Below the pieces are notes generated by a model. That model was not told where the DNA came from and ran no database searches. It worked only from the letters and a program-made list of their open reading frames with translations. Of a stretch of DNA of 44,389 nucleotides, positions 15,942-24,791 are shown piece after piece. Made by a program: the position numbers and the translations under genes. The first letter of the stretch is position 1; the number at the start of each line of letters is the position of its first letter. Source of the stretch: Glycomyces fuscus (GTDB lineage Bacteria > Actinomycetota > Actinomycetes > Streptosporangiales > Streptosporangiaceae); NCBI GenBank assembly GCA_002529455.1, contig NYMS01000039.1, forward strand, positions 1-44,389, written 5' to 3'.

Positions 15942-16552
15942 ATGGCGGAGACGACCGGGGAGGACCCGCGCGCACGGCGGCGCGGGCCCCGCAGCAACTG
16001 GGTGCCACTGGGCGTGGCCGCCGCGGCGATCGCGCTGCTGGTGGTGGCCTGGCCCCTGGTCAACGCGCTCCTGCCCGACTCGGAGTCCGTCCCCTCCGGC
16101 GAACCGGTGCCCGTCGGGTCCGCGGGCGGCTACCGGGCCTCCCTCACCTTCCCCCAGGAGGGCTGGTACCTGAACACCGGCTCCAGCCAGGCCGGGCAGG
16201 TCTACCGCTTCCACCGGGGCCCCGTGGAGCTGACGCTCAGCTCGGTCACCCCCGTGACCTCGCCGCCGCCCGACCTGGAGGAGCTGTGGGCGGGCCTGCG
16301 TCGGATCGTCCGCGCCGGTGAGGCGTCGGCGCGCCTGGGCGAGCCCGAGGCCATCTCCACGCGGGACGGCGACGAGGGGCTCACCGGGGTCCTGAAGAGC
16401 CGCGAGGGGACGGCGCCGCGGTGGTCTACCCCTCCCCCGACGGCCGGCTGGCCGTGGAGATGACCCTCGCCGGACGCGAGGCGACCTCGGCCGACCTCAG
16501 CGCGGTCGCCGACGTCGTGCGCTCGGTCTCCTTCGTCCGGGAGCGGACGTGA
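15942..16552 (+). pseudogene. Membrane-anchored small protein, frameshifted near its C-terminus
   Basis: As sequenced the frame ends at 16463 (173 residues). A basic N-terminus and one membrane segment (about 21-44) are followed by an extracytoplasmic domain with GGYRASLTFPQEGWYLNTG. At the GGGG run 16406-16409 the reading shifts: the next frame continues with DGAAVVYPSPDGRLAVEMTL and ends SFVRERT at a TGA (16550-16552) that overlaps the next gene's GTG by 4 nt. That coupling argues the longer product (about 203 residues) is ancestral. One missing G, from mutation, phase variation or sequencing error, explains it. ATG at 15942 has GAGGGGA upstream. No family recognised. Confidence 0.75.
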
Positions 16553-17697
16553 ACCCCGGCCCCGACGAGCGCCCGGCCGCGACGGACCGGGGATCGGTTC
16601 CCTCACCGCGCAGCGCCCACCAGGACGAGTCCGGTCCCCGTCACGCCTCGGAGCGGCGGTCCGGGGCCAGGCACACCCACGGACAGCGGCTGCCCGCCCT
16701 GGTGGCGCTCGTCCTGATCGGGGTGCTGTGCGCGGCGGGCCTGGGCTACCTGGCGCTGCGGTTCACCGGGCTGGTGCGCGTCTTCTTCACCGAGGCGGCG
16801 CTGGCCGTGTTCCTGGGGCTGGTGACGCTGGCCCTCGGCTTCTGGGTGCTGCGCCGCATCCGTCCGGTGCGCGATCCCGATCTGGGCGCCTCCCTGGCCG
16901 CGGTGGCCTGGGGCCTGACCGCCGCGACCGCGGGCGGGGTCATCACCAACGCGGGCCTGGGGTCGGCCTGGGCCAGGGGCCTGGGGATGCCCTTCTCCGA
17001 GGTCTGGGGAGCGGCCCTGACCGCCCCGCTCAACGAGGAGGTGCTCAAGCTCGCCGGGATCGTGCTGGTCGCGGTGGCCTTCCCCGCCGCGGTGCGCGGA
17101 CCGGTGGACGGGTTCGCGATCGGGTCGCTGGTGGGCCTGGGCTTCGAGGTGACGGAGAACTTCGTCTACTCGATGAACGCGATCGTCCAGGCGGGCGGCA
17201 CCGGAGGGCTGACACCGGTGGTACAGACGACCGTGGCGCGGTTGGTCCTGACCGGGCTGGGCTCGCACTGGGCGATGTCGGCGGTCGCGGGCACCGCCGT
17301 GGGCCTGCTGGCGGCCGTGGCGTGGCGGCCCGGCACGCGCCGGGCGGTGGCCGCCGCCCTCCTGGTGGTCCTGGCGATGGCGCTGCACTGGCTGCTGGAC
17401 TCGCCGCTGTTCGCCGGGATCGGGGGCGCCGTGTTCAAGGTCGCGGTGGTCTTCGTGACCACGATGGCCGTGTACTTCACCGTCCGGCACGTCTACCGGC
17501 GCCGGGTGCGCGGTGCCCTGGCCTCCGAGGGCGGGGCGCTGGGCATGCGGCGGTCGGCGGCGGTGGCCCTGGCCAACCGGCACGGCCGCGTCAGGGAGCT
17601 GCACCACGTGGCGGACCCGGAGCGGCCCGCCGTGGAACGGCGCCAGGAGCAGATGCTGGCGATCGCCGAGGACCGGGCGGTGCGCCGGGCACCGTGA
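16549..17697 (+). CDS. PrsW family intramembrane metalloprotease-like protein
   Basis: 382-residue multi-pass membrane protein of the PrsW family (Abi/CAAX protease relatives). About eight membrane segments carry the expected active-site elements: LNEEVLK (162-167, tandem Glu), FEVTENF (199-205), His240 in GSHWAMS and His280 in LHWLLDS. In Bacillus PrsW cuts an anti-sigma factor; the substrate here is unknown. N-terminal 45 residues and C-terminal 70 are cytosolic and charged. The GTG start overlaps the frameshifted neighbour's stop (GTGA), so the two proteins are probably made together; the neighbour could be a partner or substrate, which is inference. Confidence 0.88.
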   Translation: MNPGPDERPAATDRGSVPSPRSAHQDESGPRHASERRSGARHTHGQRLPALVALVLIGVLCAAGLGYLALRFTGLVRVFFTEAALAVFLGLVTLALGFWVLRRIRPVRDPDLGASLAAVAWGLTAATAGGVITNAGLGSAWARGLGMPFSEVWGAALTAPLNEEVLKLAGIVLVAVAFPAAVRGPVDGFAIGSLVGLGFEVTENFVYSMNAIVQAGGTGGLTPVVQTTVARLVLTGLGSHWAMSAVAGTAVGLLAAVAWRPGTRRAVAAALLVVLAMALHWLLDSPLFAGIGGAVFKVAVVFVTTMAVYFTVRHVYRRRVRGALASEGGALGMRRSAAVALANRHGRVRELHHVADPERPAVERRQEQMLAIAEDRAVRRAP

Positions 17698-17763
17698 CCG
17701 GCGCGGGCGGTCCCGGACGGCCCGCGAATACCCACGCGGACGGAACCGTGGATTTTCATCAGC

Positions 17764-17782
17764 CGTTACCTGGGCATAACGT
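17764..17782 (+). promoter_or_regulatory. Possible autoregulatory operator and -10 of the TetR gene
   Basis: CGTTA (17764-17768) and TAACG (17777-17781) form an inverted repeat just ahead of the TetR ATG at 17788. TAACGT (17777-17782) also fits a TANNNT -10 element 5 nt before the ATG. A repressor binding here would block its own promoter. Confidence 0.3.
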
Positions 17783-17787
17783 GCCCC

Positions 17788-18477
17788 ATGGGTGAGCGAA
17801 CACGGAGGGGCACGAGAACGACACCGCCGAGAACGGGACGGGGGCGCACGCGCGACCCCAGCCTCACGCCGCGGGCGATGGCGGCGGCGCTGGCCGAGTA
17901 CGGCAGGGCGGGCTGGGCCGCGTTCACCCTGGACGGGGTGGCCCGCCGGGCGGGGGTGGGCAAGGCCGCCCTGTACCGGCGCTGGCCGACCAAGGAGCGC
18001 CTGCTCGCCGACGCCATCGCGGAGCACGCCCGGCCGCCCACCGCGGCCGACACGGGCAGCCTGCGCGGTGACACGCGCGCGCTGGCCGCGGCCCTGCTCG
18101 ACCACTTCCTGGCCCCGTCGGGCTGGGTCACCCTGCGCGTGGCCGTGGACGCCACGACGGGGATGGAGACGTTCGTGGACCTCCAGGAGGGGCTGGTGCG
18201 CGCGCACCGCGACGGGATGGCGGGCATGGTGCGCAGGGCCGTCGAACGCGGCGAGCTGGCGCCGGACACCGACACCGCGCCCTTCAGCGAGGCGCTGTAC
18301 GGGACGGTCCTGGTGCACGCGTTGACCATGGGCCCCGACCAGCGCGAGCGCGCCCGCGAGCACGTGGACGAGCACGCGTTCCCGCTGGCCGACTTCGTCC
18401 TGGCTCCGCTGGTCGGCGGGGCCGGGAAGGTTTCCGGGGGCAGGGCGGGGGCCGTCGGCGGCGGGGGGCACCGGTAA
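17788..18477 (+). CDS. TetR/AcrR family transcriptional regulator
   Basis: 229-residue one-component repressor. The N-terminal HTH spans about residues 28-75 (FTLDGVARRAGVGKAALYRR, then WPTKERLLADAI). The C-terminal domain is of the TetR_C type (VRAHRDGMAGMVRRAVERGE). Residues 1-25 are an Arg/Thr-rich tail, and the last 15 are Gly-rich. ATG at 17788 has no Shine-Dalgarno; a -10-like TAACGT is 5 nt upstream, suggesting a leaderless transcript. The ligand and targets are unknown, and no exporter is adjacent. Confidence 0.88.
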   Translation: MGERTRRGTRTTPPRTGRGRTRDPSLTPRAMAAALAEYGRAGWAAFTLDGVARRAGVGKAALYRRWPTKERLLADAIAEHARPPTAADTGSLRGDTRALAAALLDHFLAPSGWVTLRVAVDATTGMETFVDLQEGLVRAHRDGMAGMVRRAVERGELAPDTDTAPFSEALYGTVLVHALTMGPDQRERAREHVDEHAFPLADFVLAPLVGGAGKVSGGRAGAVGGGGHR

Positions 18478-18546
18478 GCGGGCGGCTGTTCGTCAGCTGA
18501 CCGGGTCGGCGCAGGCTCGGGGCGGAAGTGGCAGGGGTGCTGTCGG

Positions 18547-18565
18547 GGGGGCCGGTACGGCCCCC
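18547..18565 (+). terminator. Terminator-like hairpin after the TetR gene
   Basis: GGGGGCC (18547-18553) pairs with GGCCCCC (18559-18565) around a 5-nt loop, about 70 nt past the TetR stop. No T-run follows. Lies in the short gap before the lipoprotein gene. Confidence 0.4.
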
Positions 18566-18639
18566 GACCGGAACGAGCAGACGGGGCGGCGCCCCCGGCG
18601 CGTGGGGGCCCGCCGGAGGGGACGGGCCGTCCCGCTACG

Positions 18640-20025
18640 ATGCGGCGCATGCGTTCCCCCTCCCATACCGCCCCGATGCTTGCCCTCTCCTGTGCCCTCG
18701 TCCTCTCCGCCTGCTCGGCGTGGGGCGGGGAGGACGCCCCCGAGCCCCCCGGGCCATCGGCGATCAGTCCCGACGCCGTCGTCGTCTGCGAGGAGACCGG
18801 CGACTGCGGACAAGCGGGGGCGGTGCGCTGGTCCCGGCCCCTGGAGGGCGACTTCTACCTGGAGCGGTTCGAGGAGAGCGGGCCGCTGCTCCGGCCCGCC
18901 AGGCACTGGTTGGACTACAAGTACCCCGGCCCCGGAGCGCTGGAGGCCGACGGGGTCCTCTACCTGCACACGGCCGACACGGTCGTCGCGCTGGACACCG
19001 CCACCGCCGCGACGCTGTGGACCGAGTCCGTGGGCGTCGACGTGGCGCTGTTCCGCCTGGTCGGATCGACCCTGGTGGCAACCCCCGTCGAGGGACAGGG
19101 CCAGGTGGACGCGCTTCGTTTCCTGGAGGTGGACCGGGACGGAGCCCGGGTACTGGGGTCGGACCTGCCCGAGGACCTCGCGCACACGGGTGTCCTGGCC
19201 GCCGACGACACACACCTGGCCCTCCGGGAGTCCCTGCCCTTCGACAGCGAGGACGACCCCCGGTACTTCCTGGTCGAGGCGGCCACCGGCCGGGTCGCAT
19301 GGTCCGCGCGGCTGTCCTCCGCGAGCTCCCACGCGGTGGCCGGCGAGACCCTGTACCTGGGGTACTCCCCCGAGGAGGAGCCCTCCTACGTCAGGGCGGT
19401 CGTGGACGGGGAGCGGACCGCGGAGTTCGAGGCCCCCGAACAGGCCGGGCTGGACGGTGAACTGCGGGCCGTCCCCGAAGGTCCGCTCCTGTTCGACACA
19501 CCCGGTTGCGCCTCCGCCGAGGAGGGGAGGTGCGGGGAGGACCGGGTCACCGCCGTCGACCCCGTCGACGGTGAGGTGCTGTGGACCCATACGGCGCCTG
19601 GAGAGGTCGTCTCGGTCTCCGCGGGGCGGGATCCCCTGGTGTTCGTCCACGACGAGGACGGCTACCGGGCCCTGGACGCCGACACCGGTCAGGTCCTCGC
19701 CGAAGACGGTGGGATCGACGCCGCCGAGCTGCTGAGCGAGTTCGGCGCCGAGCACCACGCCCTGGAGGAAGAGGAGGCGGCGTCGCTGACCCAGCAGGAG
19801 TACGACCTGCTTCCGATCAGGCCCACCGGTCCCGGTGTGGACGTCGGCCCGCTGGAAGGGCTGGCCGCGGGGGCCGAGCATCTGACCACCTACCCCGGAC
19901 CGGACGGCGGGGCCGTCGGTGTCTACGCGGGCTGCGCCCCGGACGGGCTGCGCCCGCCGGCGATGGACGCGCCCACGGGCGCCACCACGTGCGCCGGACC
20001 CCGCCTGTTCGCCGTGGACTACTGA
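18640..20025 (+). CDS. Lipoprotein with PQQ-like beta-propeller domain
   Basis: 461-residue exported lipoprotein. A lipoprotein signal peptide ends in a lipobox (LSAC, Cys25). The rest resembles PQQ/BamB-type propellers, with repeated strand-turn motifs such as LYLHTADTVVALDTATAATL, YFLVEAATGRVAW and VTAVDPVDGEVLWT. These proteins are usually scaffolds or sensors. Start could be 18640 or 18649: neither has a Shine-Dalgarno, but TACGAT at 18636-18641 lies 7 nt before the ATG at 18649, a leaderless arrangement. It converges on the Cys-pair propeller membrane protein; a functional link is conceivable but unproven. Confidence 0.85.
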   Translation: MRRMRSPSHTAPMLALSCALVLSACSAWGGEDAPEPPGPSAISPDAVVVCEETGDCGQAGAVRWSRPLEGDFYLERFEESGPLLRPARHWLDYKYPGPGALEADGVLYLHTADTVVALDTATAATLWTESVGVDVALFRLVGSTLVATPVEGQGQVDALRFLEVDRDGARVLGSDLPEDLAHTGVLAADDTHLALRESLPFDSEDDPRYFLVEAATGRVAWSARLSSASSHAVAGETLYLGYSPEEEPSYVRAVVDGERTAEFEAPEQAGLDGELRAVPEGPLLFDTPGCASAEEGRCGEDRVTAVDPVDGEVLWTHTAPGEVVSVSAGRDPLVFVHDEDGYRALDADTGQVLAEDGGIDAAELLSEFGAEHHALEEEEAASLTQQEYDLLPIRPTGPGVDVGPLEGLAAGAEHLTTYPGPDGGAVGVYAGCAPDGLRPPAMDAPTGATTCAGPRLFAVDY

Positions 20026-20035
20026 TCAGGGCACG

Positions 20036-20072
20036 AGCGCGGTCCCGCGCCCGCATGGCGTGGGACCGCGCT
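20036..20072. terminator. Bidirectional terminator between convergent genes
   Basis: Perfect 11-bp inverted repeat: AGCGCGGTCCC (20036-20046) with GGGACCGCGCT (20062-20072). It lies between the stops of the PQQ-propeller lipoprotein (plus) and the Cys-pair membrane protein (minus), occupying nearly the whole 67-nt gap. Confidence 0.7.
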
Positions 20073-20092
20073 GTCCACGGAGCGATGGGACC

Positions 20093-22468
20093 CTACCGCC
20101 CGGCCCCGCACAGGGGATCTGCGCAGCGTAGGTAGCGCGCCTCGGACTCGATGTCGACTCCGCCCATGAAACGGGGGCTCACCTCACCGTCCGCCCACAG
20201 CATGTGCGGACGGTCCTGATCGTCCAGGGCCAGTGCGCTCAGGATCGGCTCCGCCTCCGTCAGCGCCAGCAGCGGGGCCGAGGAGGCCTGCGAGCAGCTG
20301 CGGTCCAGGCAGGACAGCAGCACCAGCCGCTCCTGGGCGAAATCGGGCGTGAGCAGGTGCGCCCGGTCCCGGGAGTCCACGGCCAGTCCCGGCACCGGAC
20401 GCGCCCAGCCGGGTCCGGTGACGGCGGTGTCGGTGAACTCCGAGCACAGTGCGTCGTGGCAGTCCACCAGGTGGGCCCGGCCGCCCTGGGGGTCCCGGTA
20501 GGCCAGGACCGGGGTGCCGTCGGAGCGCAACTCCACCCGGGCCCCGAACCGGCTCCGAAAACGGCTGTCGTGCTCACCGTAGAACCGGTCCCCGCGGATC
20601 CGGGTGATCTCCGGATCCGTGCACGCCCGCTCAGCACAGGCCGCCAGGGACAGCGATCCGCGGGCGGTGTCGGTCACGGCGATCGCGTACCCGCCCCCCG
20701 GGTAGGCGACCGGGGCCAGGAACTCGCCGTCGGTGAGGAAGCCGCCGGCGGCCAGCTCCGGAGGGAACAGGACCACCTCGGGATCGGCGCAGGCGGTGTC
20801 CTCGCACAGGTGCAGGCGCAGCCCGCCCCGGTCCGGCTCCAGGCTCACCCCGAGCTCCGGCGGGTCGTAGCGTTCGACGGAGGAGGCCACCAGCAGGCGC
20901 CCGTCGGCCAGCGGGGTGACCGCGGAGGCGACGTGGTGCTGGCTTTCCGGGTACGGGCGGACCAGGACCTCCTCGTCGGGGGTCTCGCAGTCCGTGACGT
21001 CGGCGCAGGAGAGCAGGTAGAGCCCCGAGTCCGGGTGCGGGGCGTAGCGGGCCTCCTCGTCCTCGTCCGCGTCCTCGTGCTCGTACTCGCGCCAGACGGT
21101 CCACAGGGCGCCGCCGTCCACGACGCGCACGCCGTCGCCCATCCAGCTCCACTCAGCCTCGGCCGCGACACGGCACCGGGGATCGCACACCTCCAGGTTC
21201 ACGTAGCTGGTCGCGGCACCGACCAGCGCCCCCTCCCCGGTCGGTTCCAGGCTCACCGAGAGTTCGTCGCTGTTGATGCTGGCGACCGGATGGTCTCCCA
21301 TCTCCGGCAGCCCGAACGGGTTGGCCGCCACCAGGCCGGGGCCCAGCAGCGGGAGGCCGAACACGACCAGGGCCAGGGCGGGGACCAGGACCGGCCGGGG
21401 ACCGGCGAAGGCCGAGTCGGAGGAGCGCCCGGACACGGAGGCCGCGGGCGCGGGCAGGTGCTCGCCGGCTCGGACCAGGTCCACATCGCGCACGGTCGGC
21501 TGGACCGCGTATCGCACCCCTCCGGGCGTGGAGTCGGCCAGCCCGCCCGGTGCGCGGTCCTGCCCCGGTGCGGTGTAGGGACTCTCGAAGTCGCAGTAGG
21601 CAACGGAGGCGCACCCCAGGAGCAGCGCCAACGGAGCCACCACCAGGCCGGCCAGCAGGGTGACGGCCGACAGCGTCGGGCTGCCGTCCGCGAGGTCCGT
21701 CCATCGCGGCAGGGTCCATTCCAGACCCGTTCCGGCCAGCACCGACACCCCGTAGGAGAGGCCGACCAGGGTCAGGTGGACGATGAACCGGTGTCGCGCC
21801 AGACGGCAGGCTTCCAGGAGGGCCCGGAAGGGACCGTGACCCTCCACCAGGGCCAGGGGCAATGACACCGTCAACGGGACCAACACGGCCATCAGCGATC
21901 CCAGGACCAGCAGCGCGGTCACCACCGGCGGCCAGTCCGAGGCCACGGCCCAGAGGTAGAGCGCCAGGGAGCCCGACACCAGGACGATCAGCAGCAGGAG
22001 CCAGATCAGGACGGTGAAGTAGCGTCGCCGTGCCCCCTGCCAGGCCTGGCGCGGTGAGATCCGGCGGCCGAGCAGGGCGGCGGTTCCCAGCAGCACGGAG
22101 CCGCCCAGGGCGAACGGTGCGACCGCCAGCCCGAGCAGCGCGACGGCCCCGGTGGCGACCACGAGGGCGGGGGCCAACGGGTCGGCGGCGGACTCCAGCA
22201 CACCGTTGAGGTAGGCGCCGTCGCGGGCGGGCGCCACCACCAGGACCTGGCTCAACAGGGTGACCGGGACCGCGGGCAGAGCCGCCACCACGAGCAGGGC
22301 CCACAACCGTCGCACATAGGTCGCGAGCACCCGGCCGAGCAGGGGGCCCAGTTCCTTGTGCAGGAACAGGTCGGCCGGGGGCGCCGCGGCGCCCTCCTCT
22401 GCGGAGTCGTCCTCGTGTGGACCGTGCTGCGCCTCCGCTGCCGTGCCTTCGCCGTCCGGGCTGTCCAT
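20093..22468 (-). CDS. Polytopic membrane protein with extracytoplasmic Cys-paired propeller-like domain
   Basis: 791-residue protein of unknown function. Residues 1-35 are acidic and cytosolic. About six membrane segments lie in 50-330 and one more near 355-375 (VLVPALALVVFGLPLLG). The last 400 residues form an outside domain with seven Cys pairs at roughly 50-65 residue intervals: CDPRC, CADVTDC, CEDTAC, CAERAC, CHDALC, CLDRSC, CADPLC. Most follow a hydrophobic strand ending L-x-x-C. Sialidase/BNR-like repeat proteins with one Cys pair per repeat exist, so a seven-bladed, disulfide-stapled propeller is a good guess. ATG at 22468 has GAGG 5 nt upstream. Confidence 0.8.
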   Translation of the reverse strand: MDSPDGEGTAAEAQHGPHEDDSAEEGAAAPPADLFLHKELGPLLGRVLATYVRRLWALLVVAALPAVPVTLLSQVLVVAPARDGAYLNGVLESAADPLAPALVVATGAVALLGLAVAPFALGGSVLLGTAALLGRRISPRQAWQGARRRYFTVLIWLLLLIVLVSGSLALYLWAVASDWPPVVTALLVLGSLMAVLVPLTVSLPLALVEGHGPFRALLEACRLARHRFIVHLTLVGLSYGVSVLAGTGLEWTLPRWTDLADGSPTLSAVTLLAGLVVAPLALLLGCASVAYCDFESPYTAPGQDRAPGGLADSTPGGVRYAVQPTVRDVDLVRAGEHLPAPAASVSGRSSDSAFAGPRPVLVPALALVVFGLPLLGPGLVAANPFGLPEMGDHPVASINSDELSVSLEPTGEGALVGAATSYVNLEVCDPRCRVAAEAEWSWMGDGVRVVDGGALWTVWREYEHEDADEDEEARYAPHPDSGLYLLSCADVTDCETPDEEVLVRPYPESQHHVASAVTPLADGRLLVASSVERYDPPELGVSLEPDRGGLRLHLCEDTACADPEVVLFPPELAAGGFLTDGEFLAPVAYPGGGYAIAVTDTARGSLSLAACAERACTDPEITRIRGDRFYGEHDSRFRSRFGARVELRSDGTPVLAYRDPQGGRAHLVDCHDALCSEFTDTAVTGPGWARPVPGLAVDSRDRAHLLTPDFAQERLVLLSCLDRSCSQASSAPLLALTEAEPILSALALDDQDRPHMLWADGEVSPRFMGGVDIESEARYLRCADPLCGAGR

Positions 22469-22825
22469 CGGTACCTCGTTTCCGTCACGTGTGCGACGGC
22501 AGACTACTGGCCGCGGGGACCGCCCTCGGCGCCCGGGCCGATTCCTGTTCGCCCGTTCTGCCGTGGGAGGAGGAGACCCGCCGGAACGGGGGCTGTGGTC
22601 CTCGGGCGCAGTCACCGCCGGTGTCCGGATCGGCCACCGGGACGGACCCGCGCCGAGCCGACCACGCCAGCCGCCCCACGATCCGGGGCGCCTCGTCCGG
22701 CACGCCGAACACCCGCTCCACGGCGCACCCACGCGCGGCCGCGGCGAACGCCGCCGAGGGTGCGCACCCGACTCCTGGACCTGCGCGGGACCGGCGGCAC
22801 CGGCCGCTGGGCGACGAGGAGACGG
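22469..22825. other. Intergenic region with no supported gene
   Basis: 357 nt between the membrane-protein gene and the relic upstream, both on the minus strand. It should hold the membrane-protein promoter. A minus-strand frame (22485-22721) is open and partly protein-like (VERVFGVPDEAPRIVGRLAW) but has no ribosome-binding site and degenerates after 45 residues, so it is not called. It could be further decay from the neighbouring relic. Confidence 0.4.
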
Positions 22826-23326
22826 CTACACGAGCGCCTCGGCCGCCTCGGCGAGGATCTCGTCCAGCTCCTCCTCCGACAAAGCCTGTTCGAGAGTGCC
22901 CCCGACGGAGACGGCGGAGATGAACAGGCCTCCGGGAAGGTGCAGACGGACCCCGCGCCCCTCCTGGACATCGCCCATGTCCATGGTCTCCAGAACCCCG
23001 CCCAAGGTGCTCACCCGGTCGGTCATGTGCAGGTCGACGTCGCGCATCTCCGCGACGGTCTCGTAGTTGTCCTCGATGTCGGGCATGTCGGCCAAGGTGA
23101 AGCCCTCGGAGTAGACCAGGTTGACCCCCGTCTGCCCCCCGCGGCTACCGAAGGGGCATCGGACCTCGCCTTCCTGCACGTCCTCGCTGATCTGCTCGGC
23201 GTCCTCGGGCAGATGGGCCAGGGCGATCTCGTCGGCTCCCGCCGCCTCGCAGTCCGCAGGAAGGGTGAACGCGGGTGCGGCGGCCCCCTCAGCGGACCGT
23301 CCCCGGGGCCCGGGCCCTGTCGGCGG
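22826..23326 (-). pseudogene. 5'-truncated secreted/lipoprotein-like gene
   Basis: A coding-like frame runs from just past the RibD_C-type gene's stop to TAG at 22826. It reads FTLPADCEAAGADEIALAHL near its start and LHLPGGLFISAVSVGGTLEQ further on, and ends EEELDEILAEAAEALV. Two Cys (LPADC, VRCPFG) and the sequence style recall mature actinobacterial lipoproteins of the DUF3558 sort. No signal peptide, ATG or ribosome-binding site exists: the first usable start is GTG at 23179, inside the domain and after the first Cys. Loss of the 5' end, perhaps by a deletion that fused it behind the upstream operon, is the simplest reading. Function unknown. Confidence 0.55.
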
Positions 23327-24082
23327 TCAGCCCCGCGGGCGCAGCCAGCGCTGGAGCACGGTGCCCTCGGACTCGATGAGCACGCCGGGAACGAGCGGCG
23401 CGTCGGCCGCCGTGCCGACCGCGATGCGCTGCTGGACGCCCCCCGCCATCAGCGGGACGACCGTCAGGCACATCTCGTCGAGCAGACCGGCGGCGGCCAC
23501 GTCGGCCAGCAGGCGGGGCCCTCCCTCGCACAGGATGCGGGGCAGGCCGCGCCGGACCAGGGCCTCGACCGCGGCGGGCAGGTCCACGCGCTCGCGCCCG
23601 CACACCAGCACGCGGTCCCCGCCCAGGACGCCGCGCGCCCGGTCCAGGGCCTCGGTCCCGGCCGCGTCACAGGTCACCAGCAGCACGCCGCCGCCGTCCC
23701 CGTCCTGCTCGGCCAGCAGCGGCGGAACCCGTCCGGTGGCGCTGACCACGGCGATCTCGGGACGGGCGGCGCGCCCCTCGGCGACGGCGCGGGCCGCCCG
23801 GTCCCCGGTGCGCGGGCCCGCCCGCCGGTAGCCCTCGCTGCGCGCGGTTCCGGCGCCGACCAGGACCACGTCGGCCAGGTCGCGCAGGAGCGTGTAGACC
23901 ACCAGGTCGGCGGGTGTGTTGATGGTCCCCGTGCGGCCGTCGTTCCCGGCCGCCGCACCGTCCAGGGTGGAGACCATGTTGGCGCGCAGGCAGGGCCGGT
24001 CGGGGTAGGCGTAGAGCCGTTCCAGGGCGGACGCGTCCAGGAGGTCGCCCGGGGAGGCCGCGCCGGGGGCGGCGTCGTTCAT
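23327..24082 (-). CDS. Pyrimidine reductase / RibD_C (dihydrofolate-reductase-like) family protein
   Basis: 251-residue NADPH-dependent reductase of the RibD C-terminal/DHFR fold. Visible elements are CLRANMVSTLDGAAAGNDGR, TLLRDLADVVLVGAGTARSE and GLPRILCEGGPRLLADVAAAG, all characteristic. It has no deaminase domain, so it is not a complete RibD. The related M. tuberculosis Rv2671 can act as a substitute dihydrofolate reductase. ATG at 24082 shares its A with the upstream stop (TGATG), so it is translationally coupled to the extradiol-like gene and, through it, to folP2. A folate or pterin role is a fair inference from context. Confidence 0.88.
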   Translation of the reverse strand: MNDAAPGAASPGDLLDASALERLYAYPDRPCLRANMVSTLDGAAAGNDGRTGTINTPADLVVYTLLRDLADVVLVGAGTARSEGYRRAGPRTGDRAARAVAEGRAARPEIAVVSATGRVPPLLAEQDGDGGGVLLVTCDAAGTEALDRARGVLGGDRVLVCGRERVDLPAAVEALVRRGLPRILCEGGPRLLADVAAAGLLDEMCLTVVPLMAGGVQQRIAVGTAADAPLVPGVLIESEGTVLQRWLRPRG

Positions 24083-24780
24083 CAGCAGGCGCACGGCCAC
24101 ACCGCCACGAAGTACATGACCCCGAACGGGTCGTCGGCGTAGAGCACCTCCGGCCGCGCCGGGCCCCCGCCCTCGTCGGCGGCGACCGCGTGCGCCATGA
24201 CCTGGAGCGCGGCCCTGCCCTGCGCCATCAGCTCGGCGGCCAGGGCCGGGTCCAGCCGGGCGAGGCCCTCCCCGTCGCCCTCGGACAGGCAGCGGCGGAC
24301 CTCCTCGTCGAAGGCGAAGGCCCGCTCGTCGGGGTGGACGAGGGCCCTGTCGCCGCGCCGGGCGCTGCCGTCGCCCAGGACGAGCAGGCCGATCCGCCCG
24401 GTGCGCCCGGCGATGCGCCGCCCCAGCTCCTCCACCTCGTCGGCGGAGGCGTCCCAGGCCACGGTGAGCATCTCCACGCGTCCCCGGTGGCCGACGGTGT
24501 CGAGCAGCCGCCGGGCCACGCCCAGGCTCGGCGGCAGCGTCCGCTCCCGGGGTACCCGCTCCCCCGTTCCGCCGAACTCTCGGACCGGCGCGAGCGCCTC
24601 GGTGTGCTCTGCGGAGACGTCGTGCCCGCCGACGACGACGAGGACGTCCGGCCGGGCCGCGGCCAGGGCCTCCAGCGCCGACTCGCACTCCGTGCGCAGT
24701 TCGGCGAGCGGGTCCAGTCCGCCGCCGAGCTCGCGCAGGAGCAGCGGCGGGTGCGGACAGACGGCGGCTGCGACGATCAC
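24082..24780 (-). CDS. Class III extradiol ring-cleavage dioxygenase-like (LigB-fold) protein
   Basis: 232-residue protein of the LigB/Memo-like fold. The N-terminus IVAAAVCPHPPLLLRELGGG places a His in the PHPP motif expected of the metal site, and VLVVVGGHDV and LLVLGDGSARRGDRA are core strands. It ends in ADDPFGVMYFVAVW. Several residues expected for iron binding are not obvious, so catalysis is uncertain; related actinobacterial proteins are uncharacterised. GTG at 24780 has GGAGG 5 nt upstream. It sits 11 nt after folP2 and overlaps the RibD_C-type gene, making a tight three-gene operon. Confidence 0.82.
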   Translation of the reverse strand: MIVAAAVCPHPPLLLRELGGGLDPLAELRTECESALEALAAARPDVLVVVGGHDVSAEHTEALAPVREFGGTGERVPRERTLPPSLGVARRLLDTVGHRGRVEMLTVAWDASADEVEELGRRIAGRTGRIGLLVLGDGSARRGDRALVHPDERAFAFDEEVRRCLSEGDGEGLARLDPALAAELMAQGRAALQVMAHAVAADEGGGPARPEVLYADDPFGVMYFVAVWPCAC

Positions 24781-24791
24781 GCTTTCCTCCC

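Noticed and set aside
18493..19881. Long minus-strand frame opposite the PQQ-propeller lipoprotein
   Set aside because: Composition of an antisense shadow; the plus strand has a lipobox and propeller motifs.
22485..22721. Minus-strand frame with partly protein-like start
   Set aside because: No ribosome-binding site; becomes low-complexity after 45 residues. Mentioned under the intergenic region only.
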